From Rhodocaloribacter litoris (GTDB lineage: Bacteria; Bacteroidota; Rhodothermia; Rhodothermales; ISCAR-4553): 64,000 nt of DNA. The notes under the pieces were generated by a model. That model saw nothing but the letters and a program-made list of their open reading frames with translations, did no database searches and was not told the origin of the DNA. Below, piece after piece: positions 33,102 to 39,332 of the stretch; positions within the stretch are counted from its first letter, which is position 1; every line of letters starts with the position of its first letter. The translations under genes were made by a program, and so were the position numbers. Location: positions 3,143,868 to 3,207,867 of the forward strand of contig NZ_CP076718.1 in NCBI RefSeq assembly GCF_011682235.2, read 5' to 3'.

Positions 33102-33132
33102 GGTAAGCTTGGTCTGGGATGAACGGATGGAC

Positions 33133-33164
33133 AAAAAAAAACGCCGATTCCGGAGGAACCAGCG
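33133..33164 (-). terminator. Intrinsic terminator in the argG leader (attenuator stem 3:4)
   Basis: Minus strand: CGCTGGTTCC, loop TCC, GGAATCGGCG, a 10-bp stem with two G-T pairs, then nine consecutive T (33141-33133). It sits between the leader peptide stop (33190) and the argG start (33101), so it can only end transcripts heading into the arg operon. Confidence 0.75.
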
Positions 33165-33268
33165 CTTCGCCGAGGGCAAGACGTACGATCTATCGCCTGT
33201 CACGTACCCCGAACCAGCACGCTTTCCTCCGACGCGGCGGCTTCACGCGTCGCGTACGTCGAGAAAAG
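33146..33268 (-). promoter_or_regulatory. Alternative RNA structures of an arginine attenuator (segments 1, 2, 3)
   Basis: Three pairings can be drawn by eye. Segment 1 (33268-33261, CTTTTCTC) pairs over 8 positions with segment 2 (33229-33222, GAGGAAAG, one G-U). Segment 2, extended (33231-33220, CGGAGGAAAGCG), pairs with the 5' arm of the terminator (33164-33151): 4 bp AGCG/CGCT, a two-base bulge, then 8 bp CGGAGGAA/TTCCTCCG. The latter would destroy the terminator. Segment 1 lies just before arginine codons 13, 14, 16 and 17 of the leader peptide, so a ribosome waiting there would cover it and free segment 2. Confidence 0.65.
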
Positions 33269-33297
33269 AGGGCGATATCGGGATGGCTCGTTGTCAT
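33190..33297 (-). CDS. Arginine-rich leader peptide of the arg operon (35 aa)
   Basis: Too short for routine gene calling. The translation is MTTSHPDIALFSRRTRR continuing VKPPRRRKACWFGVRDRR, then TAG. Ten of 35 residues are Arg, in clusters at 13-17 (RRTRR), 22-24 (RRR) and 32-35, using several Arg codons (CGA, CGT, CGC, CGG, AGG). It ends 26 nt before the intrinsic terminator upstream of argG. A promoter-like TTGACA-18-TATCAT ends 10 nt before the ATG, so the message would be nearly leaderless, which fits the lack of a ribosome-binding site. Function inferred: a translation sensor for charged tRNA-Arg. Confidence 0.65.
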   Translation of the reverse strand: MTTSHPDIALFSRRTRRVKPPRRRKACWFGVRDRR

Positions 33298-33307
33298 GAC
33301 GGCGCGA

Positions 33308-33337
33308 ATGATACGGGGCTTTAAGCGCCCCTGTCAA
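33308..33337 (-). promoter_or_regulatory. Promoter of the arginine operon
   Basis: On the minus strand TTGACA (33337-33332), an 18-nt spacer and TATCAT (33313-33308). The -35 box is a perfect match and the -10 differs at one or two places. The spacer contains the inverted repeat GGGGC...GCCCC. Predicted start of transcription is about 33301, 2-6 nt from the leader-peptide ATG. Confidence 0.6.
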
Positions 33338-33481
33338 GGGAAATGTTTCCCGAAGGAGAAGAGAAGCCCGGGATCCCCGCCCGTCCGGCGAAGCGAAAGC
33401 GCTTTTTTCGCCTTGGGGGGGCGGTGTGTGTATGTATGAAGTTTTGGTGGAAGGGAGGTCGGGGAACGCCAAAGAGGCCCG

Positions 33482-34105
33482 TCAGACCGCCGCCAGGGTG
33501 TTCAGGCGGGCGAGCAGGAAGTCGGCGATGGTCTGGTGGGCCATGCTCAGGGTTTTGCGCAGGTCGGCGTCCGGGGCGTTCAGGTGCCCGGTGACCACCT
33601 TGATGAGATGACAGGGGAGCCCGTGGGTGGCCGCCACGTAGGCGATGGGGTAGCCCGCCATGTCGATCATGTCGGCGATGCGTTGCCAGTAGGTGCGTTC
33701 CTGCTGGCCCTGCACCAGGTGATCCTGGGTGACCAGGGTGCCCTGCGGCAGGTCGTCGAAGGGTACGTCGAGGGGCATGCGCGGGTAAGCGGGCGCGGCC
33801 AGCTCGATCCGGTCGCCTTCGAGGACCTGGGCGGCGGCGACCACCGTGCCGACCGGCAGCCGGTCGGTCAGCGCGGTGCAGGTACCGATGTGCAGCAGGC
33901 GCGTCAGGCCGACGTCCTCCTTGAAGTGCTGCAACATGCGTTCCGTCCGGAGCGTCGTCTTGATCTTACCCAGGCCCGTCAGCGTCACCAGCAGCATGTC
34001 GTCGTGGAGCGTTTCCCCTTCGCTGAGGCCGTCGAACCGCCCCCGCTCGTACTTTTGAAGAAACGGTGCAGCTTCCTCTTCGGTGGAGAAAACGATGCCG
34101 AGCAT
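33482..34105 (-). CDS. Nucleoside phosphorylase/MTA-SAH nucleosidase superfamily protein, atypical
   Basis: 207 residues of the PNP/UDP phosphorylase fold. Seen: TGLGKIKTT near residue 43, LLHIGTCTALTDRLPVGTVV near 70-90 in place of the usual GxAGxLxxxLxxGDVV. The substrate-binding region reads DMAGYPIAYVAATHGLPCHLIKVVTGH; where MTA/SAH nucleosidases have xMEGAAVAxVA and a final SD, the Glu is replaced and the catalytic Asp position is Gly. Activity is therefore doubtful or changed. The 185 bp below its stop include the arg promoter region; I see a weak hairpin near 33394-33420 there but no clear terminator. Confidence 0.65.
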   Translation of the reverse strand: MLGIVFSTEEEAAPFLQKYERGRFDGLSEGETLHDDMLLVTLTGLGKIKTTLRTERMLQHFKEDVGLTRLLHIGTCTALTDRLPVGTVVAAAQVLEGDRIELAAPAYPRMPLDVPFDDLPQGTLVTQDHLVQGQQERTYWQRIADMIDMAGYPIAYVAATHGLPCHLIKVVTGHLNAPDADLRKTLSMAHQTIADFLLARLNTLAAV

Positions 34106-34207
34106 TGAACCAGGCCGAGGATTCGAAGTAAGAAACCGGCGCCTGCGTCGTCGCCGGGGCGCACGTATATTAACGTAGCGCGGTTGAAAACGAAAATCGC
34201 CGGGGGT

Positions 34208-35164
34208 ATGAAAATCGTCGAGCTACTGGACCGGGCCAGCGAGACGCTGATCTCCTACGAAATCATTCCCCCGAAGCGGGGTGGCTCGGTGGCGCAGATC
34301 ATGGAGATCGTCGCGTCGTTGATGGAGTTCGAGCCACCGTTCATCGACGTGACGAGCCATTCGGCGCAGGTCTATTACGAGGAGATGCCGGACGGCACGT
34401 GGCGTCGGCACGTCAAGCGGAAGCGGCCCGGTACGCTCGGGCTCTGTGCGGCAATCAAGGGGCGTTTCGGGGTCGAGACGGTGCCGCACCTGCTCTGCCG
34501 GGGTTTCACGCGCGAGGAGACCGAAGATGCCCTCATCGAGCTCAACTACCTCGGCATCCACAACGTCATGGCCCTTCGCGGTGACGACAACGGCTTCAAC
34601 AAGCCCGTTCTGTTCAACCGCTCCCGGAATGAATATGCCATCGACCTCGTGCACCAGATCGCCGAGATGAACCGGGGCCGCTATCTCGAAGAACTCATCG
34701 ACGCGGCGCCGACGGACTTCTGCATCGGGGTGGCCGGTTATCCGGAGAAGCACTTCGAGGCGCCGAACCTGATGTGGGACATCCTGAACCTGAAACGCAA
34801 GGTGGACGCCGGCGCCCATTACGTGACAACCCAGATGTTCTTCGACAACCGCGCCTTTTTTCACTTCGTCGAGCGGTGCCGGGATGTGGGCATCACCGTG
34901 CCGATCATTCCCGGGTTGAAGATCCTCACGAGCAAAAAGCAGCTTCAGACGCTGCCGAGCCGCTTTCACGTGGAAGTGCCCGAGGCCCTGGCCGCCGAGG
35001 TCGAGGCGGCCCGGGACGAGCAGGTGCCGGAGATCGGCATCGAATGGGCCCTCCGGCAATGCGAGGAACTGCTCAACGCGCAGGTCCCCTGTATCCATTT
35101 CTACATCATGCAGACGGCGGCGCACGTGAAGCGGGTGGTGGGAGCCCTGCGCAAGATGGCCTGA
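34208..35164 (+). CDS. metF: Methylenetetrahydrofolate reductase
   Basis: 318 residues. FAD enzyme making 5-methyl-THF for methionine synthesis. Motifs: SYEIIPPKRGG near residue 18, NVMALRGDD near 120, VAGYPEKHFEAPNL near 175, AGAHYVTTQMFFDN near 205 and GLKILTS near 240. I choose ATG at 34208; a TTG 24 nt upstream in frame is an alternative. The gene ends just before a strong bidirectional terminator. No methionine gene is adjacent. Confidence 0.93.
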   Translation: MKIVELLDRASETLISYEIIPPKRGGSVAQIMEIVASLMEFEPPFIDVTSHSAQVYYEEMPDGTWRRHVKRKRPGTLGLCAAIKGRFGVETVPHLLCRGFTREETEDALIELNYLGIHNVMALRGDDNGFNKPVLFNRSRNEYAIDLVHQIAEMNRGRYLEELIDAAPTDFCIGVAGYPEKHFEAPNLMWDILNLKRKVDAGAHYVTTQMFFDNRAFFHFVERCRDVGITVPIIPGLKILTSKKQLQTLPSRFHVEVPEALAAEVEAARDEQVPEIGIEWALRQCEELLNAQVPCIHFYIMQTAAHVKRVVGALRKMA

Positions 35165-35197
35165 GGGCGGGGCGGGCGACCCCGTTGGGGGGCCAGC

Positions 35198-35230
35198 AAA
35201 AAAGCCCCGTCCGGGGAGGAACGGGGCTTT
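35198..35230. terminator. Bidirectional intrinsic terminator between metF and hpf
   Basis: AAAGCCCCGT and ACGGGGCTTT form a perfect 10-bp stem with a 10-nt loop; the 5' side has an A6 run and the 3' side TTT followed by GCGGGG. It suits the two converging genes. Confidence 0.8.
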
Positions 35231-35242
35231 GCGGGGAGCTTT

Positions 35243-35557
35243 TCAGGCGCGGCGGCGGTGGTGCCGGTTGGTGCCGCGCAGTTTCTCCTTGTAGCGCAGG
35301 AGCTGGCGACGCAGCTGTTCCGTGCACCGATCCACGGCCTCGGCATGGGTGGTGGCCGTCTCCCGGGCGGTGAGTTGCTGGCGGTAGACGTTCAGGATGA
35401 TTTCGGCCTGCCGGTCGCCCACCTGGCCGTTGGTGAGCACGACGTGGGCGTCGGTGATCCCGTCGTAGTAGCGCTCCAGCCAGGCCAGTCTTTCCTTGAT
35501 GTGTTGCTGGAGTTCGCTCGGCGCATGAAAGTGGCGTGCCGTGATCTGGGTTTGCAT
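35243..35557 (-). CDS. hpf: Ribosome hibernation-promoting factor, short HPF/YfiA type
   Basis: 104 residues, one S30AE domain. Reads MQTQITARHFHAPSELQQHI then VVLTNGQVGDRQAEIILNVY and HAEAVDRCTEQLRRQLLRYK, ending in a basic tail RGTNRHHRRRA. Binds the 30S decoding region and inactivates ribosomes in stationary phase. Short form, with no long-HPF dimerisation domain. GGAGGACTTCTC before the ATG is a good ribosome-binding site. Confidence 0.92.
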   Translation of the reverse strand: MQTQITARHFHAPSELQQHIKERLAWLERYYDGITDAHVVLTNGQVGDRQAEIILNVYRQQLTARETATTHAEAVDRCTEQLRRQLLRYKEKLRGTNRHHRRRA

Positions 35558-35590
35558 GAGAAGTCCTCCACCCTGCTTGGAAATCGTTGG

Positions 35591-35651
35591 AAAGGGCGCG
35601 CGGGTGCGCGGCCCTTTATGATTGGTTAATCACGGGGAGGGGGATTGTCAA
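35591..35651 (-). promoter_or_regulatory. Candidate hpf promoter and leader hairpin
   Basis: On the minus strand TTGACA (35651-35646), a 17-nt spacer and TAACCA (35628-35623), followed by a GC-rich hairpin at 35617-35591 (AAAGGGC ... GCCCTTT with inner GCGC arms). The hairpin could be the end of the ybeY transcript or structure in the hpf leader; it lacks a T run. Confidence 0.35.
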
Positions 35652-35665
35652 TGGGGCGGGTCAAT

Positions 35666-36106
35666 TTATTCGGCGGAGAGGGCGGCGAGGTACCGGTCTT
35701 CCAGCGCCCGCAGGGCGGCGCGTTCGGCGGGGGTGGCGTCGTCGTGGCCGGCGAGGTGCAGCAGGCCGTGGACCACATAGCGGCGCACCTCTTCTTCGAA
35801 GGAGGCACCGAATTCCGCATGGCGTTCGGCGGCCGTGTCGAGGTCCACATAGACTTCGCCGGCGCGTTCCGGTGTTGCTTCGTCCGAGAGGTCGAACGAG
35901 AGCACGTCCGTGTGGTAGTCGTGGTTCAGGTAGGTGCGGTTGAGTTCGAGCACGGTGGCGTGGTCCGTCAGGATGATGCCGACGTACTGCCAGCGCACGC
36001 CTTCGGCGGCCAGGACGTGGCGGGCGAGCCGTTCGAGGGCGGCTTCGTCCACGTCGTAGGACGGGTGCTCGTTGGCGATGAGGAGCTCGGGGGCGTTTTC
36101 GGGCAC
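35666..36106 (-). CDS. ybeY: Endoribonuclease YbeY (rRNA maturation)
   Basis: 146 residues. The zinc-binding motif HGLLHLAGHDD near residue 110 is the family signature, and NRTYLNHDYHTDVLSFD near 55-70 is also conserved. Acts in 16S rRNA 3'-end maturation and ribosome quality control. Located upstream of hpf, so two ribosome-related genes are neighbours on the same strand. Confidence 0.93.
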   Translation of the reverse strand: MPENAPELLIANEHPSYDVDEAALERLARHVLAAEGVRWQYVGIILTDHATVLELNRTYLNHDYHTDVLSFDLSDEATPERAGEVYVDLDTAAERHAEFGASFEEEVRRYVVHGLLHLAGHDDATPAERAALRALEDRYLAALSAE

Positions 36107-36121
36107 GCAGGGCGGCGGGCG

Positions 36122-36577
36122 TCAGCCCAGGTCATCGAAGAGGGATTCCGTCATCGACAGGGCCACGCTGCTCATGATCATCTCGGGCGGCAGCCGGGTG
36201 AAGTCCGTCGAGAACAGCCGGTCGTCGACGTTGGCGTAGAGCGAGCAGCCGGCCTCGCGTTCGACGACCAGGCCGTTGGTGCGGCCACCGTGTTTGGCGA
36301 CGAAGATGACCTCCCCCAGTTCCTTGCTCGCCAGAAAGCCGGTGCAGCCCTGGAGTTGCAGGAAGGAACTCGGTGCATAGACCGAGACCAGGTTGGCCGG
36401 TTGCGTCGACGACAGTTCCGGCGGCAGCGCCAGGGCCATCTGGATCTCTAGCGTCAGGCGGCGGCCGCTGGGCGCGTCGTGCAGTTCGAAACGAACCAGC
36501 GAGCCGTCGCGCTTGGGCGTGACACCGAGCACCGATGCGATCCGTTCGACATCGGCGTCAGAGAAAGCGAACGCCAT
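36122..36577 (-). CDS. Conserved-looking hypothetical protein
   Basis: 151 residues, no signal peptide or membrane segment. The C-terminal half (SLYANVDDRLFSTDFTRLPP) and an amphipathic N-terminus (SDADVERIASVLGV) look like a folded cytoplasmic protein. I do not recognise the family. Start ATG at 36577 avoids a low-complexity extension. It stops 15 bp before the ybeY start, so the two are likely cotranscribed. Confidence 0.6.
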   Translation of the reverse strand: MAFAFSDADVERIASVLGVTPKRDGSLVRFELHDAPSGRRLTLEIQMALALPPELSSTQPANLVSVYAPSSFLQLQGCTGFLASKELGEVIFVAKHGGRTNGLVVEREAGCSLYANVDDRLFSTDFTRLPPEMIMSSVALSMTESLFDDLG

Positions 36578-36717
36578 AGTACTGCAGGATTGGGGGAGAC
36601 GCACACGAAAGCCACCGGCACACCGGCACCGCACCGCACGCGCGGCCAGGGGTGCCCGGGCGGAAGCGGCCTGCAGGAAGATAGGCGATGCCCCCGGCAA
36701 AAACAACGCGGCGAGGC

Positions 36718-37068
36718 CTACGACGACTGCGACAGCGAAGCCGTGACGGAGCCAGGGACCGGCGGTGTGGCCTGGAGCAGGCTGGCGTCGAGGGTGCTGC
36801 CGTTGTTGATCGCCGCGGCGACGGCCGCCGGGTCGAGCGAAGGACGAATGACCTCGTTCGTTCCCCGGACCGCGTGGGCGTGCAACCCCTTCGGACCGTC
36901 ATGTAACTCGTACTCGACAACCTCGCCCGTGCGAAGCGTCTTGAAACGCTTCTCGGAGATGATCTGGGTGTAGTGGACGAAGATGTCAGGCCCCTGATCC
37001 GGGTTCAAGATAAAGCCGTAACCTTTCTTTGCGTCGAACCACTTGACGACACTGCGCTGAACCTTCAT
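36718..37068 (-). CDS. Cold-shock domain protein with C-terminal extension
   Basis: 116 residues. The cold-shock domain covers about residues 1-70: VKWFDAKKGYGFI (RNP1-like KGYGFI) and DIFVHYTQI (RNP2-like). The remaining 45 residues (Ala/Ser/Thr/Pro rich) are an extension not found in 70-residue CspA proteins. Nucleic-acid chaperone activity is expected. AGGAGGCCTATC before ATG at 37068 is an excellent ribosome-binding site. Confidence 0.88.
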   Translation of the reverse strand: MKVQRSVVKWFDAKKGYGFILNPDQGPDIFVHYTQIISEKRFKTLRTGEVVEYELHDGPKGLHAHAVRGTNEVIRPSLDPAAVAAAINNGSTLDASLLQATPPVPGSVTASLSQSS

Positions 37069-37669
37069 GATAGGCCTCCTCGAATTGGTGCGAATCAACG
37101 GTCTTAAAGGGTGGAACAGGCAGGGACCGGATCTTTCTGGAGGATGTCCGGGCACCGCCGGGCGACGTGCAGGCTGAAACGTCAGAGCTCCGTACGAAAC
37201 CCGTTTGGGGTGCGGCGGGCATCATCAGCGTGAACCGGTACGGGCCGGTATAGGTGAGCCTGGATCGTGGCAGTACACCGCAAGGACGGCTGGCCCCTGC
37301 TGACACAATCACGACGGGCAAGGAGGAACTGACATGCCGGGAGGCAATCCAACACGAGGTAATGCCGGTCAGGGGCGCGCCGGGGAGACAGCATTACGGG
37401 AAACGGTTGCCTCGCCGTGAGAGAGAGGAAAGCCTGCCACGAAAGCTTGAATTTCTCGCTGATTGTCTCTGGAGAAACAATATAGAATGCGGGACTTGAA
37501 TGTGTCAACAGCCTTGTGGATTGAAACGGCCGGTCGGTTCTTGCATTTTGGTGTCGCCGTGAGAATTTTTCTCCTTATCGTGTTTTCCGTATGCGCCCGT
37601 GTATGGCAAGGACCGGCCCTCCGGCTCTCCGGCGGCCTGGCGCGGGCGGTTGAATGACCGGGAGGGGAT
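37069..37669. other. Gene-free stretch upstream of the cold-shock gene
   Basis: About 600 bp without a supported gene; base composition is less GC-rich in its second half. It must contain the promoter and possibly a long 5' leader of the cold-shock gene (minus) and the promoter of the DUF423 gene (plus). No tRNA-like fold, attC or clear terminator was seen. Confidence 0.5.
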
Positions 37670-38041
37670 ATGCAACGTTTTTTGCTGATCGGCGCGATAG
37701 CGGCGGGGCTGGCCGTGGCGGCGGGGGCTTTCGGGGCGCACGCCCTGGCCGGGCGGGTGCCGCCGGCGCGGCTACAGGCGTTCGAGACGGCGGTGCGCTA
37801 CCAGATGTACCACGCCCTGGCCCTGCTGGTCGTCGGCTGGCTCGGGCGGACGTGGAGCCTGTGGCAGCTGGAGGGGGCGGGCTATCTGTTCACGGCCGGT
37901 CTGCTCCTGTTCTCGGGCAGCCTCTACCTGCTCGTGCTGACCGATACGCCGTGGCTCGGAGCCGTGACGCCCTTCGGCGGCGTCGCCTTCCTGGGGGGCT
38001 GGACGCTGCTCGTCTGGGCTGTGCTGGCGGCCCCCCGTTGA
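37670..38041 (+). CDS. DUF423 family small membrane protein
   Basis: 123 residues with about four membrane segments. The N-terminus LLIGAIAAGLAVAAGAFGAHAL and the following ETAVRYQMYHALALL are the DUF423 (YgdD-like) signature, and the C-terminal TPFGGVAFLGGWTLL is also typical. Function unknown in the family. Start ATG at 37670. Confidence 0.85.
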   Translation: MQRFLLIGAIAAGLAVAAGAFGAHALAGRVPPARLQAFETAVRYQMYHALALLVVGWLGRTWSLWQLEGAGYLFTAGLLLFSGSLYLLVLTDTPWLGAVTPFGGVAFLGGWTLLVWAVLAAPR

Positions 38042-38055
38042 GGGGAGCCGGGCCG

Positions 38056-38415
38056 TCAGGCGGCCTCGTCTTCCTCGAAAAGCAGCGTGATGCTGGGGGT
38101 GAGGCCGTGGGTGCGGGCCAGATCGAGCAGGACGCGGGCCACCTCGGTCGGGCTGTCGTACGTGCCATACTCGTTGCTGTCGACGGCCAGGGCATAGCCG
38201 ATGTCGTCGTCTTCATCCGGTACGTACGTCTCCCACTCGGTGGCTTCCTCCACGACGAAGACGCCGTCTTCGGGCACGTACGAGGCGATGAAACGCTCCC
38301 GGGCCGCGGTCCGGTCGATCAGGCTGAGGTTGCCCAGGGCCCCGTATTCCTCATCATAGAAAAGCGTTTCGGCGATCAGACGGAGCGTGAAATCGTCGAG
38401 GTCGAAGGCGGGCAT
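38056..38415 (-). CDS. Acidic hypothetical protein
   Basis: 119 residues, strongly acidic, including VPDEDDDIGYALAVDSNEYG. No signal peptide or known motif recognised. It converges with the DUF423 gene (14 bp between stops) and lies downstream of lipB on the same strand. Function unknown. Confidence 0.5.
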   Translation of the reverse strand: MPAFDLDDFTLRLIAETLFYDEEYGALGNLSLIDRTAARERFIASYVPEDGVFVVEEATEWETYVPDEDDDIGYALAVDSNEYGTYDSPTEVARVLLDLARTHGLTPSITLLFEEDEAA

Positions 38416-38510
38416 GATGCAAGCGGGATGATGGGCGGAAAAGAACCCGGCACACGCGGCGCCGGACCCGGGGCCGGGGCGTGCCGGCCTGACCGGCTCG
38501 ACGGTACAAA

Positions 38511-39302
38511 CTATGATCCGGCAGGTTCCGCTTCAAGATAGTGGGCCAGGAAATCGTGCGTGCCCGCCGGATCGAGGACGGTGGTGCGGGCCTGGAACCG
38601 CCGGGCGAAATGCGCGATGAGGCGCGTGCGCACGGCCGCCTCGTCGACGGGCCGGCCCAGCTCGCGGGCCAGCGACGTCACCCCCCGGTCGGCAATGCCG
38701 CAGGGGACGATGTGGGAGAAATAGGAGAGGTCGGTGTTGAGGTTGAGGGCGAAGCCGTGCATGGTGACCCAGCGGCTGCACCGGATGCCCATGGCGCAGA
38801 TCTTGCGTTCGGGGCCCCGCGCGTCCGGCCCGACCCAGACGCCGGTACGCCCTTCGACGCGGCCGGCGGTGAGGCCCTCGTCGGCGCAGGTCTGGATGAC
38901 GACTTCCTCGAGCTCGCGCAGGTAGCGGTGGATGTCGGTGAAGAAGCGGTCGAGGTCGAGGATCGGGTAGCCCACGAGTTGCCCTGGCCCGTGGAAGGTG
39001 ATGTCGCCGCCGCGGTCGATGTGGAAGAAGGTGGCGCCCCGTTCCGCCAGGGCCGCTTCGGAGAGGAGCAGGTGGGCGGCGTTCCCGTTCTTGCCCAGCG
39101 TGTAGACGGGCGGGTGCTCCACGAGCAGCATCACATGGGGCAGCGGTTCGGGTGGTTCCCGGCGCTTGGCGGCAATCAGCCGGGCCTGCAGGCGTTGCTG
39201 CAACGCCCAGGCCTCCGCGTAGGGCACGCGCCCGAGCGGGCACACGACCACATGCTCCGGCGCCGTGTTCCGGCGTTTTCCCTGATCCCGGCTCATGGGC
39301 AT
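38511..39302 (-). CDS. lipB: Octanoyl-[ACP]:protein octanoyltransferase
   Basis: 263 residues. Transfers octanoyl from ACP to lipoyl domains, first step of lipoate synthesis. [10 protein letters not shown] near 75, [18 protein letters not shown] near 97, the catalytic Lys in [20 protein letters not shown] near 165, and the acyl-thioester Cys in [14 protein letters not shown] near 205 are all present. Start ATG at 39302 is preceded by CGGAG; a second ATG two codons later is possible. It ends 95 bp from the next gene and begins 30 bp after the sprA stop. Confidence 0.94.
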   Translation of the reverse strand: MPMSRDQGKRRNTAPEHVVVCPLGRVPYAEAWALQQRLQARLIAAKRREPPEPLPHVMLLVEHPPVYTLGKNGNAAHLLLSEAALAERGATFFHIDRGGDITFHGPGQLVGYPILDLDRFFTDIHRYLRELEEVVIQTCADEGLTAGRVEGRTGVWVGPDARGPERKICAMGIRCSRWVTMHGFALNLNTDLSYFSHIVPCGIADRGVTSLARELGRPVDEAAVRTRLIAHFARRFQARTTVLDPAGTHDFLAHYLEAEPAGS

Positions 39303-39332
39303 TTCGGCTCCGGGGTTTGCGTTGCTACGGCG

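Noticed and set aside
33102-33203. In-frame N-terminal extension of ArgG through the leader (MTGDRSYVLPSAKRW...)
   Set aside because: No ArgG starts this way, the stretch overlaps the terminator stem and T9 run, and the shorter start gives the canonical N-terminus. It is Arg-containing, so it was considered as an alternative leader, but it has no stop before argG.
33200-33472. 90-codon minus-strand frame upstream of argG
   Set aside because: It starts upstream of the predicted promoter and no ribosome-binding site or domain is seen; the 35-codon frame fits the attenuator geometry better.
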